A DNA stretch of 64,000 nt, taken from positions 16,006 through 80,005 of the forward strand of contig JABSRP010000039.1 in the NCBI GenBank assembly GCA_013215145.1, read 5' to 3'. The translations under genes were made by a program, and so were the position numbers. This document shows positions 43,080 to 52,905 of this stretch, piece after piece. How positions within the stretch are numbered: position 1 is the first letter of the stretch; the number at the start of each line of letters is the position of its first letter. The notes under the pieces are model-generated. The model was not told where the DNA came from, made no database searches, and saw only the letters and a list, made by a program, of their open reading frames with translations. The DNA comes from Pseudobacteriovorax sp. GTDB taxonomy: Bacteria > Bdellovibrionota_B > Oligoflexia > Oligoflexales > Oligoflexaceae.

Positions 43080-45413
43080 ATGGACGCCCTCTTTGCGAAC
43101 CTCTCACTTTCCTACCTGCTCATGATTTCCGTACTAGTAGGAGTTTTTGTTCTATGCGGTTTGAACCTAACTTTGGGCTTCAGCTTGTCTGGATTGGTGG
43201 TACCAGGTTTCTTGGTTCCCTTAATGATCAGCAACCCTTTGACGGGATTCATTGTTGTGATGGAAGGTGTTTTAGCCTACGGACTTGTGGCTTTAACCTG
43301 TGGTAAATTGGAGTCAATGCCTCAGGCTTCGCGATTTTTTGGTCGTGACCGATTCTTTGCCATCCTTCTGGCTAGTATTTTTAGCCGGATTATAGTCGAA
43401 GATATGATACCCGGCCTTGTGTTTTTATGGTTCGAACAACCATATCTTGCCAGTCAATGGCAGCACTCTTTAAGTTCATTGGGACTTGTTCTGGTCCCTT
43501 TACTGGCCAACCAATTCTGGAAATCTGGCTTAGGCCAAGGTTTGGTAGCATTAGGAATCGCATCCACCATAACTGCTATTTTCGTTTTTGGCTTTATGTG
43601 GGCAGCGTCGGTATCTAACGAGCACATATCGATAAGCCTACAAAACGCGGCAAACATGATTCCTGATCATGGCCAAGCCTATATTATCCTTTTGACAACA
43701 GTTTTTCTTGCCTCAAGGGCTAATTTACTCTTTGGTTGGGATGTCGCAGGTATATTATTCCCGGGCCTTGTCGCCCTGAGTATCTTTGATCCAGCAAAAA
43801 TCGCTCTAATGATGACAGAAATCGTTGTCATTGTCCTCGCTGCAAAGCTTCTGATCACCTACGCTCGTATTCCCGCAAAATGGACTGAAGGAGCCTACGG
43901 TGTGATGCTCTGTTTTGCACTCGTATTCCTCTATAAAACCTTTAGTGGAACGTTACTCTCTAAGTTTGGTGAGGGATTGCCGGATGACTACTACGGACTC
44001 GGATTCGTGATATCAAGCCTCATTTGCCTAAAGATTCTCAAAAAAGCTTCCTTTGGCATGCAACTTATCTCTTCTACAGCAATTATTGCAAGCCTTGGAC
44101 TCCTTATCGGAACATTGATCTCCATAAGTCTCAACCATTTGGGAACCATGACTCAGTGGAACACTATCATGGCACAAACGCAAAGCGACAAGGCCATAAC
44201 CAAACAAAACCGAGAGCTGTCTGAACCAGTAGCCATCAAAAATTCGTGGCCGCAAGAGCTATTGATAGATTTAATAGCAACCGCATCATCTCAGAATCCA
44301 AACAACAGTGCCGTGTATAACGCATCTAAAACACAGTTAGACGTATTAAACCAGATTGCCCAACCCTTAGCAGAGTTTCGTCGGTTAGTATATGAAGAGC
44401 AACGACTCATTGATTTGGATGACCAATCTGATGATCAAAGACTTCTTAATCAAATGAACGAAAAATTGGGGAGTTTACACCTGCGACTCTCTCTTTTTCA
44501 AATGGACGAAAACTTACAATTTCTTGTGATACATAACAAGAATACAACAACTCCGTTTCCTGAAAATTTGGGCGTGGTATACTTTCAATTCCGCATTCAA
44601 AAGAGCTATGCCGAACCTACATTAACCTTGGTCAATCAGTCAATCAGCAACCTTGATACCAGTCACTTTCTAGTGTGGCTGGGACAAGAAACTAAGAGCC
44701 GTAACATTTTCTACCAGAGTTTATTGAAGTCCCCTATGCAAAGAAAAATGGATGAGCTTCCTCATTGGCTCACCAATGCCTTTCTTCTGGCTGAAAAGGC
44801 TTATATACCTGGTGACTCCTCGGAAAATCTCATACATATCCAGAGTACCCACCCATTAAGCGCAGACACCGATCAAATACAACCAGCATTAGGGTCGCAA
44901 AACATGGATGACCCTACCTTCAAACTGATGACTAAAGTTATGCCTGAATTGAAACAAACATCGCTTCTACAAACCGGGCATGTCCTGCAAAAAATTTCCG
45001 ACTTGGTAAGCTTTCGGTTCCACTCACTCATCATACCACCACAATCCCTTCATCGCATTTATCCATTAAGTGGTTTGTCGCTTTACGAGAAGCATTGGCA
45101 TATTTCTGGACGCTCTATCGACAGGCAAAAAGTATCTGAACACATGATTATTGATCCTAAAGATTATCCTGAGCTATTTGACACCTGGCAACGATACCTA
45201 AAAACGGCGAACCCATTTGAAATCTTAGGACGAGAGGCAGATTCTGCCTTACATTTCCAATTAGTCAGGACTTTGGACTCTCGTACTTACATAGAAGTCA
45301 AAGATAGAGACATGATGAGGATAGGATACTTTCCATTGGCTGACAGATCCATTCAAAGCCATTCTTCAAATGAAGGTATTCGACACTTGGGAACCATTAA
45401 CGATGAATACTAA
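43080..45413 (+). CDS. capC: CapC/PgsC-like membrane protein with two repeats and a large soluble tail
   Basis: The 777-residue protein has about ten TM helices in residues 1-355 and a soluble C-terminal domain of about 420 residues. Two PgsC-type repeats are visible. The first has GLVVPGFL (38-45), GRDRFFAILLASI and LVLVPLLANQFWKSGLGQG; the second has FGWDVAGILFPGLVAL (about 218-233). PgsC/CapC of Gram-positives is a single repeat of about 150 residues and forms the poly-gamma-glutamate synthase with PgsB. The tail may sit in the periplasm. ATG 43080 is preferred (GGAAAA upstream), 43050 is possible. It is the first gene of an operon that ends with a CapB-like gene. Confidence 0.82.
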   Translation: MDALFANLSLSYLLMISVLVGVFVLCGLNLTLGFSLSGLVVPGFLVPLMISNPLTGFIVVMEGVLAYGLVALTCGKLESMPQASRFFGRDRFFAILLASIFSRIIVEDMIPGLVFLWFEQPYLASQWQHSLSSLGLVLVPLLANQFWKSGLGQGLVALGIASTITAIFVFGFMWAASVSNEHISISLQNAANMIPDHGQAYIILLTTVFLASRANLLFGWDVAGILFPGLVALSIFDPAKIALMMTEIVVIVLAAKLLITYARIPAKWTEGAYGVMLCFALVFLYKTFSGTLLSKFGEGLPDDYYGLGFVISSLICLKILKKASFGMQLISSTAIIASLGLLIGTLISISLNHLGTMTQWNTIMAQTQSDKAITKQNRELSEPVAIKNSWPQELLIDLIATASSQNPNNSAVYNASKTQLDVLNQIAQPLAEFRRLVYEEQRLIDLDDQSDDQRLLNQMNEKLGSLHLRLSLFQMDENLQFLVIHNKNTTTPFPENLGVVYFQFRIQKSYAEPTLTLVNQSISNLDTSHFLVWLGQETKSRNIFYQSLLKSPMQRKMDELPHWLTNAFLLAEKAYIPGDSSENLIHIQSTHPLSADTDQIQPALGSQNMDDPTFKLMTKVMPELKQTSLLQTGHVLQKISDLVSFRFHSLIIPPQSLHRIYPLSGLSLYEKHWHISGRSIDRQKVSEHMIIDPKDYPELFDTWQRYLKTANPFEILGREADSALHFQLVRTLDSRTYIEVKDRDMMRIGYFPLADRSIQSHSSNEGIRHLGTINDEY

Positions 45414-47757
45414 ACACTCAATTCTCATTAGTTTGATATGTGTTTATACGGTCGTTTCACATAGCGCTTGTCAGCGCCCGTTTCGACACACCAAATCGAT
45501 AACTCTTTTTGAAAAGACCATCTCTGATCAAATTTTTGAATACGATCTTTCCAGCTATGCCGAGGCTATCGAATTTACCGCCTTTTTTCGTATCCCAATG
45601 GCCCCGAGCCTTTTTGATCAGTGGCTATCACTAAATAGGATTACCTACCGTATCAGCGTTGAAGTGTTTCAAGGTAACAAGTCTCTCAGTAAGCATTCCA
45701 AAGTTTTTACCATAAACTGCTTAAATCAGAGGAATCGCTTTATATCAAAAAACTACAGACAAGAAACCTACTGCCAAGCCCATCGCTTAGCTGTTCAGTT
45801 AAATCGTGCATCAAAGGAGACATCTCAGCGCAAGGCAAAGTTGACGATAGAAACCCTCGACGGAGCCTTCGAAGCAAAAGAGTCTATACAAGCTCAAGAA
45901 ATCGTTCATTTAAACTCCTATCAAGCCAATCGTAACTGGCAAAGACTGTCTCAGGTAGAACGTGAGAATCGCCTACAGTTTATCCCAGTCAATAAAAAAA
46001 AATTATTGCAGCCTGAGCAAATTCACAGAATCATGACTGAAGATATGCGCCCCATAACCCCTAGAACGAATCGACCTCAGTCTCCCAAAAAAGTCGATCT
46101 CTTTGAAGACCTTCTGTTTTCTAGTACCGATAATATTTACGATTTTAGGGAGGAGTATATTCATGCTCCAGGAATATCTTCCATCGTGATGTTACCCAAC
46201 ACTTCAAACAAGCTAAGTTTCAGGATGATACCCATGGACTCATCTGACGCCACAGCTCCTACGTTATCGCTATGCTATCAGAGACAAGCCCAACCATCGA
46301 CAAACTGTGATCAAAAACTGTCTTACGAGACAGATACTGAAATCTCACCGCTAGTCTTTCCAAGAGGAAGACTGATAGTTACGACTAATAGTCCAGGCCT
46401 CATAAGACCTCATTTGGAGACGTTCCAACATGAGAAAAAAAATATGCAATTAAGCAATAGGACTGCCAGTCCATGGTTTAAACCGCAAAAAGTAGCAAAA
46501 GACGAGAGGCTAATCATTTCTGTTCCTAACACTAATAACACCGAGAGTTCTCGACTCGTGAGATTTATGTTCTGGACTCGAGATGCGAAAGCGACAAGCG
46601 TCAAGATCATAACTACTGCAAAAGATGATCGCTATACACATGTTCTCACGCTTCCTGAGGAAGCGAAACCTTCTGAATTTGACCGAATTTTTGAGAAGGG
46701 TCAACTATCCCTGCTCTCAAAACCAAGTATCCGATATATAAGCCTAGATCCTGGAGAAGACTCCATTATCCTGGAAAACAACGAAGACACAGATATTTTT
46801 GTTTCTCTGCATCTTAGTAATCGAAACAGCCAAATTAGACAGAAAATCGACACAATGGGAAATAGTAGATTCGATCAAAATCAAATCTCATGGATTAAAC
46901 TTGGAGAGGAACATAAGTCTCCGTCAAGACTTTTAAGCTATTCAGTTAAAGACAGCGAAATTATTTCAAGCCAACCGAAACAATTCACTTCCGTTCCCCC
47001 AGCTGATACAGCGTCTGGCAGGTACCTTGCATTTATAACTGAGCTCCCACCTTCCCAGACTAATTCTGATGTTTCAGTGAAAATAGAAAATGGTCAGCAG
47101 ATATGCTCAGATCACCTTTTCACCTTAAATTCTAGTAAAAAAACAAAGTGGCTGCGTATTGGAGGCAGAGATTTAGAGGTGCCAACAGGCTTTGGTGAAA
47201 TGTCTGCCTCTACAGATTTACATAAAAAAATTACTTGGAATGATAAAAATCTCTTGGTCTATGGAATACCTTGTGAGGGACATTTGCCGACTTCAGAAAC
47301 GTTACAGACTCGATTTTTCTATCATTTAGGTGAGAATCATATTCGTTTTGACTTTGATAAAAATTTGGAACAACAGTCTATCACTCTACATGTCGCATTT
47401 ACAAGAGCTCTTGATCAATCGGTACCCATCCTCATCAATGTTTTTTCGGATGCAACCAAGCCTCACACAGAGCGGATGCAAAGATTTTATACCCGAAAAA
47501 GTCGATTAGTGGGCATCTTCCCTTCACAATTATCAAGTTTCATGTGGGATCCAAAGACAGGCGAACCCATGTTCTGGTACCGCTACCCTATGGTACTAAA
47601 TCAAGATATTTCAAAGGGTCCCGTCACCATCGAAATCGCAAATCCTTTTTATAAGTCATCTCTTATGGCATTAAGCGTAGAAGACATCGCTCAACCAAAA
47701 GTCAGCTTCGCAAAAAAAACTATGAGCGACACAGGCCTAGGGACATTCGATGACTAA
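45406..47757 (+). CDS. Large exported protein of the Cap-like operon, unknown
   Basis: The 783-residue protein has a signal sequence ending in SACQ (possible lipoprotein site at Cys22, though the lipobox is weak). The remainder is mostly beta-rich and soluble, including several PNT[SN]N turns (MLPNTSNK, SVPNTNNTE) that suggest repeated sandwich domains. No family was recognised. It starts inside the stop of the CapC-like gene (8-base overlap) and ends overlapping the next gene by 8 bases. A periplasmic or outer-membrane-attached structural part of the polymer export machine is a reasonable inference. Confidence 0.7.
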   Translation, partial: NTKHSILISLICVYTVVSHSACQRPFRHTKSITLFEKTISDQIFEYDLSSYAEAIEFTAFFRIPMAPSLFDQWLSLNRITYRISVEVFQGNKSLSKHSKVFTINCLNQRNRFISKNYRQETYCQAHRLAVQLNRASKETSQRKAKLTIETLDGAFEAKESIQAQEIVHLNSYQANRNWQRLSQVERENRLQFIPVNKKKLLQPEQIHRIMTEDMRPITPRTNRPQSPKKVDLFEDLLFSSTDNIYDFREEYIHAPGISSIVMLPNTSNKLSFRMIPMDSSDATAPTLSLCYQRQAQPSTNCDQKLSYETDTEISPLVFPRGRLIVTTNSPGLIRPHLETFQHEKKNMQLSNRTASPWFKPQKVAKDERLIISVPNTNNTESSRLVRFMFWTRDAKATSVKIITTAKDDRYTHVLTLPEEAKPSEFDRIFEKGQLSLLSKPSIRYISLDPGEDSIILENNEDTDIFVSLHLSNRNSQIRQKIDTMGNSRFDQNQISWIKLGEEHKSPSRLLSYSVKDSEIISSQPKQFTSVPPADTASGRYLAFITELPPSQTNSDVSVKIENGQQICSDHLFTLNSSKKTKWLRIGGRDLEVPTGFGEMSASTDLHKKITWNDKNLLVYGIPCEGHLPTSETLQTRFFYHLGENHIRFDFDKNLEQQSITLHVAFTRALDQSVPILINVFSDATKPHTERMQRFYTRKSRLVGIFPSQLSSFMWDPKTGEPMFWYRYPMVLNQDISKGPVTIEIANPFYKSSLMALSVEDIAQPKVSFAKKTMSDTGLGTFDD

Positions 47758-48616
47758 AAGTCGTATCAAGACTATTATGGCGAGAGGCTTAAATCATCAC
47801 GTCGGTGCTTTATGGTTCATGATTCCAGTATTTATACCTATCATGCTGCAGGCTGAGCCACGTAAAATCAAACATATTTCAGAGCTAAATGAGATTTTGA
47901 GCCAAAACCTCAGTAAGGCACATTTTGGATTTCGTCAATTTTCATGGCAAGAGGTTCATCAATCAAGCATTCTGGATGTCAAATCATGCAAAGAATGTAA
48001 TCTCGGGAATTACAGAATTCGGAGTGGTGGTGTTGGTCGATCGATTGCGATTCAGATCCCTCATAGATACTCTGATTTAATGACCTTTCCCATCGGTTAC
48101 CGGTTGTGTCAAATGTTGGATGTTCAGGCCTGCGGTTTTAATACGAGTCACCGCCGTAGCTTCGATTTTGCTCATCATGAGCTATCACCATTCCAAGACT
48201 TTACCAAAGCCTTACTTAGCCATGATCCCGACATGCTCATAGTCCAGATACATGGATTTCGGCAATCGAAGAGGAACACAGATTTTAGACCGGAAACTCA
48301 TATCATATTGAGTGGAGGAGCGAAAAAGGAGGCGTGGTGGATTGAAAAAGGCCTTAAAATGATCAACCTTCATCGTGATCCAAGAATTAAGATTTTTGGT
48401 CGCGACACTTCTGAATTAGGCGGAACTACCAATAAACAGAACGTCCTCATGAGAGCTCTGGGAAAAGGTCGTTTCCTTCATATTGAGCTATCGTTTACCT
48501 ATAGACAGAGACTGCTCTACGATGCACGAGAGTTATTCAAACTCAAACAAATCATTCATGCTATGGAAGACACAACAAAAAACCCTCAAGTTCACAGCAG
48601 TAGAAGAGCGTTATGA
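47750..48616 (+). CDS. Exported putative polymer-processing hydrolase
   Basis: The 288-residue protein has a late hydrophobic signal (about 19-35, ending LQAEP). The mature part has spaced His/Asp/Glu residues: IPHRYSD, FNTSHRRSFDFAHHE, SPFQDFTKAL, VQIHGF and later HIELSFTYRQ. These look like a metal-dependent amidase or carboxypeptidase-type site (H...H...E). I cannot assign a family with certainty. In this operon, an enzyme trimming or releasing a gamma-glutamyl polymer, analogous in role to CapD or a PGA hydrolase, would fit, but this is inference. Confidence 0.55.
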   Translation: MTKSRIKTIMARGLNHHVGALWFMIPVFIPIMLQAEPRKIKHISELNEILSQNLSKAHFGFRQFSWQEVHQSSILDVKSCKECNLGNYRIRSGGVGRSIAIQIPHRYSDLMTFPIGYRLCQMLDVQACGFNTSHRRSFDFAHHELSPFQDFTKALLSHDPDMLIVQIHGFRQSKRNTDFRPETHIILSGGAKKEAWWIEKGLKMINLHRDPRIKIFGRDTSELGGTTNKQNVLMRALGKGRFLHIELSFTYRQRLLYDARELFKLKQIIHAMEDTTKNPQVHSSRRAL

Positions 48617-51600
48617 ATCTCAATTCCATCATTCTATATCTTTTGGCAATCGCAGGCTTGACAGTCAAGAGCAGCATAGGTACCGCAGCCATAGAACATT
48701 TTAGATATCAGCCTTACATGGAAAAGCTATCTTCTAACGTTAGGCTACATGAGCATTTTCCGGTCAGAAAAAAACATGTACTGAGGCAAAGCCACAGAAG
48801 ATCTTGGGATCCATATCAGGTGACTCTCAATACAGGAGAGTACGTAGATATCCTTCAGTTAGCAGGAGCCAAAATCTCCATTAAATCAAAAAGCCCATTA
48901 GTTACCGATCAATTCGATATTTTGGTTCATAAAGGCTCGTGGCTAGCTGGAGTAACTCCTATAGCATATGGCTCTCATACCCAATCCATTCATCCTAGCA
49001 GTAGCTTTAACAAACAAACTATAAGGATTAAAGCGAATAAGCCTTCCACATTTTCACTTCACTTCGTCAAGGATCGCAAGGTTAGAGTCAGGAATCCTCA
49101 GTTTATAGAACGCTTTCCATCACAGAAGTACCAGGTCAATTCTGGGAATCGCAGTGATCCCAGTACCTATTCGCAAAATAAAACATTGGTTGTCCAATTA
49201 AAACCAAACCGTCTCTATCGACTCAAACTTCGCCAGCAGTATCAACCGAAGGCTACGGATCAAACAAAATCCTGTCATTTACAAATCAAGCACTTGGGAC
49301 AAAGCAAGTTTGTCGAGCTTAGGTCTCCAGTAGATCACAATAGTTGGATATTGGGACATCAAGCTGCTTACCTAGCTGGATTTGCCAGGTACCACTATGT
49401 ATCTAGCAACGAAGAAAAAGGCTCGGTTATTATTCACAATCATTCTAACTGCTATATAAGCTTGGCTTCGGCTTCCGTAGCTACCAAGACAAATGCGAAG
49501 GCTCTCCTTACTCGGGTCGATTTACCCCAAAACGCCAATCTCATAAAACTTGCGGTCGATGCTCACTCTGGAATGCCAAATACCCAAGAGAAAGAGCAAA
49601 GGCTGGAATTGGCTCGATCCGTTAAATTCGATGACGTCTATTTTCGACAAATGACTCCCATGGAAGCGATCGATGATACAGTCAAGTATCGGCAGTCAGA
49701 AATCATCACAGAAGAGCAGGTTAAAACGCGGGAACATACCCAGCTTATTAGAAAACAAGACCTGATTGCCATCAGACCAAAGCCAGAAGTTAAGGTGATT
49801 TCGTTTCAACTTATGAATAATCCTTCAGACCATCATTCAATTGAAGAGCAACTTGTTAGATTAAACATAGGTAGCCCTACGACTAATCAGACTCATTTTA
49901 ATATCGAGTTTTGGAACGAAAAGACCTTATTATCCTCAATACCTGTGATCCAGTGGCCGAACAGGAAGTTAAAAGCTAAGCAATTTGTGTCTATAGACAG
50001 AAAAACACCCAAACATACCAACATAGTCAAAATTCGAAGACTGTCTGGAGAGCAATGGCCCCAGTTAGCATTGTTTCAAATGGTCGAGCGCGAAAAACAA
50101 CTCAATGAGTCCGACTTTCTGTTTTGGTCAAAAGCGAAAGAAAGCCAAAAAAGGCAACTTGTGGATTTTCTATTGGGTAACGATCAAACTGATAGGCTCC
50201 ATCATCTAACTCAAGCCCTCGTTCCGCATCGTTTTAAAATCATGGGTAGGTTAGGCATTTCGCCGCAGACGTCGGCTTCATTGATTACCATTAAACAGAC
50301 TAAGGACTTGGACAGTTTATACAAAGCAAGTAAATTTTCTTATCAGCGCATTGGGATTTGTCAAAGGGCTCTAGCCTCTAGATCTATCATTGTCAGGGAT
50401 AAAGGCTACTCTTGCCTGTCGCGGGAATATCAAAGTCGACGAGATTTCTATGGACTAGGAGCCTTGGAATTATCGAAGTTTGTCAAACAAGGCTCAAAAC
50501 CTCATCTGAGTGCTGCCGCCAACCACTTCAAAGCAGCCGGAGTCTATGATTTATCAACCCTGATTCTAGTCCTACTAGATTCCAGTGAGACAAGCATAAA
50601 ATCAAATATCAATAAGTTGCTAATTCATCGTCAAGAAACAAATCATTTCATCGTAAGTGGAGCAAGCAGAGAGTCCATCATCAATATTCATGGTGACCAG
50701 CAGATTGCCTATCGTCCCGAAAGGAACAATAAACTCAGTCTTAATATCTTAGATCCCGAACGTAACTATCTCGTCGGCATCCGACTAAGTCAACCCGCAA
50801 ATTTAGATACTAAGTCTTCATGGATTCGTTTAAGTAAGACTCAGACATCTATCTATTTTCCTCTCCTTAACGCTCATAAGCAAAGTCAAACGATACTATT
50901 TCAGGACAATTATGTAAGTCAAAGCACAAATATATTTATTCAGCAATCAGGTCAGTATCAGATTTCCTTTCCTCGCCATTCTCATTCTGGGTTTGAATAC
51001 CTAATTTCGGTGAAAAGCTTAGACAGGCACATAGCTCATCCAGCCAATGGGATTCATTTTAAGCCTCAAACTCAAACCGAAGCTCTCTTATTTAATTACT
51101 TTAAAAGACTTTATGGCACCGTCGATCAATTGGAGCGATATTCTAATATTGAAAATCAACTACTTGTCTACCTCCTCAGGAAAAGGAAGAAAGACGTCAT
51201 CGAAGAAATGACCACCAGTTATTTAATGAGACGTAGAAAATGGCAGTACCAGACTCCAGCACACCATAAGTACACTATGATAAGAGATCGAAAGAACACG
51301 TTACCTGATTCGGAAATCCTTAGATCTTATAAAAGTTACATCGGCGAGACCAGCACGTCACACCTAAAGATCTTTCTCCCGGGTGACGAACTGGATACCT
51401 TTGTGGACTTACCTTCAGCGCAGAGTATTCGGCTAAAAATACGCAACTATAAACTCGAAACCAACCTACTGGAATCCAATCAAAACCCAAAAATAACCAT
51501 CAATAATAAGGTCTACCCCATTAATCTCCTCCGACAGCAGTTGCTTACCATCCCAAAACTTAGCCCTGGCCGTCATAGAGTGAAAGTAACATTCCCAGAA

Positions 51601-52905
51601 TCATCTGAGAGAGGATTCTACACCTTAATATTATCCTCATTTTTTGATGGCCATTGGCAACCCATCAACTTGCAACCATTCAAACAGTGGTATGCTGGTT
51701 TTCTAGAGGATTTAGGTCGACAACGAAATCATAGCCAAGAGATATTTAAGATATACGAGAAATCTGGGAGAACCCCCAAGTTTTCTCTAGGTAGAGACTT
51801 ACATCGATTAGTAAGAAAGTCAGGAGAGTCATATATCAGAGCGTACAAACTCGTACAGCACGACAATAGGCCTCTCCCACAAAAAAGACTAAGCTCGTTG
51901 ACAGTTGATGATACTTCTAGGCCCCAACAATTCGAAACTGTTTCATTGACTGAGACGCGCACACTATATCATTCAAACCCTTCCCAGATAACTTTGGGGA
52001 CTGCAGCACTTTCCGAATGCCCTGAATCTTCAGATCCAAGTGTACTATGTTCTAACAATTGGATATTACGTCAATCTCTAAAAACCAAGATACAGGGGAT
52101 CGATGATCAAATGAATCTTGGAGTCTCTATCTATCCCGACGCAGAGTCTTTTTTGGCCAGAGCTGACATAGGATTCAAACAAACTCTCCTCGATACAAAC
52201 TATACCCTAGGCGGAAAGGTAAAAGTCCTTTACGGTAAGATTCAAAATGAAGCCAGACTACAAGGGTGGCAAATCCAGCCATTCTTAGAAAGGGCTTGGC
52301 GTTCAGATAATCTTAATCATATTAGTAGATTTAGTCTGATTCATCGAAAATATAGTCTATACGGCATTGAAGACCCAAAAGGATTTCCCTTGGGCGAATT
52401 CAGCGAATGGAAACGGGTTCACGATGCGATTGCCATTATAGGCCACGATACGATTTATCGCATGACTCAACTTAGTCGACTAAGAAGCTACGGCCAAGTA
52501 GTCAGTAATACGAATAAGGATTCAACGCCCCTCGACAATCTCCGTGCTGGCGTGAGCTATGAAGCTCTCTGGTCAAGGAATCTTTCTACCTCTCTAGGAT
52601 ATGAAATTAGACGATTCATGGACGATCGGAATCGTAGTAGAAACTCACTTGCATTCGGCCCCCAGGCAACGATTTTTTGGTTAGTCAAGAATCTCCCCTG
52701 GGGAGATAGTCATATCGAAGCCAGTATTCGAACCGATGCCGATAGTCCAAATGCTGTTTATCTTCTAGGAATCGAGACTCAACTTCAGAACAGACATTGG
52801 CCAAGATCTTACGATAGGAAACGATCGATGCTGGAGGCCTACCTAATCAAAGAACCCAAAATAGGCTTAAGTGATGCATCGGCAAGTCATGGAGGTGACT
52901 TATGA
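48613..52905 (+). CDS. Very large probable outer-membrane protein, candidate export channel
   Basis: The 1430-residue protein has a signal peptide (about 1-25). The N-terminal two thirds mix beta-sandwich-like segments with a helical stretch (about 560-680; CQRALASRSIIVRDKGYSCL and similar) reminiscent of TPR hairpins. The last 280 residues alternate polar and aromatic/hydrophobic residues in the style of an outer-membrane beta-barrel (GVSIYPDAESFLARADIGF, YTLGGKVKVLYGK, LGYEIRRFM, VYLLGIETQL). This TPR-plus-barrel layout is like polysaccharide exporters PgaA, BcsC and AlgK/E. It overlaps both neighbours by 4 bases. Candidate channel for the polymer. Confidence 0.65.
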   Translation: MNLNSIILYLLAIAGLTVKSSIGTAAIEHFRYQPYMEKLSSNVRLHEHFPVRKKHVLRQSHRRSWDPYQVTLNTGEYVDILQLAGAKISIKSKSPLVTDQFDILVHKGSWLAGVTPIAYGSHTQSIHPSSSFNKQTIRIKANKPSTFSLHFVKDRKVRVRNPQFIERFPSQKYQVNSGNRSDPSTYSQNKTLVVQLKPNRLYRLKLRQQYQPKATDQTKSCHLQIKHLGQSKFVELRSPVDHNSWILGHQAAYLAGFARYHYVSSNEEKGSVIIHNHSNCYISLASASVATKTNAKALLTRVDLPQNANLIKLAVDAHSGMPNTQEKEQRLELARSVKFDDVYFRQMTPMEAIDDTVKYRQSEIITEEQVKTREHTQLIRKQDLIAIRPKPEVKVISFQLMNNPSDHHSIEEQLVRLNIGSPTTNQTHFNIEFWNEKTLLSSIPVIQWPNRKLKAKQFVSIDRKTPKHTNIVKIRRLSGEQWPQLALFQMVEREKQLNESDFLFWSKAKESQKRQLVDFLLGNDQTDRLHHLTQALVPHRFKIMGRLGISPQTSASLITIKQTKDLDSLYKASKFSYQRIGICQRALASRSIIVRDKGYSCLSREYQSRRDFYGLGALELSKFVKQGSKPHLSAAANHFKAAGVYDLSTLILVLLDSSETSIKSNINKLLIHRQETNHFIVSGASRESIINIHGDQQIAYRPERNNKLSLNILDPERNYLVGIRLSQPANLDTKSSWIRLSKTQTSIYFPLLNAHKQSQTILFQDNYVSQSTNIFIQQSGQYQISFPRHSHSGFEYLISVKSLDRHIAHPANGIHFKPQTQTEALLFNYFKRLYGTVDQLERYSNIENQLLVYLLRKRKKDVIEEMTTSYLMRRRKWQYQTPAHHKYTMIRDRKNTLPDSEILRSYKSYIGETSTSHLKIFLPGDELDTFVDLPSAQSIRLKIRNYKLETNLLESNQNPKITINNKVYPINLLRQQLLTIPKLSPGRHRVKVTFPESSERGFYTLILSSFFDGHWQPINLQPFKQWYAGFLEDLGRQRNHSQEIFKIYEKSGRTPKFSLGRDLHRLVRKSGESYIRAYKLVQHDNRPLPQKRLSSLTVDDTSRPQQFETVSLTETRTLYHSNPSQITLGTAALSECPESSDPSVLCSNNWILRQSLKTKIQGIDDQMNLGVSIYPDAESFLARADIGFKQTLLDTNYTLGGKVKVLYGKIQNEARLQGWQIQPFLERAWRSDNLNHISRFSLIHRKYSLYGIEDPKGFPLGEFSEWKRVHDAIAIIGHDTIYRMTQLSRLRSYGQVVSNTNKDSTPLDNLRAGVSYEALWSRNLSTSLGYEIRRFMDDRNRSRNSLAFGPQATIFWLVKNLPWGDSHIEASIRTDADSPNAVYLLGIETQLQNRHWPRSYDRKRSMLEAYLIKEPKIGLSDASASHGGDL

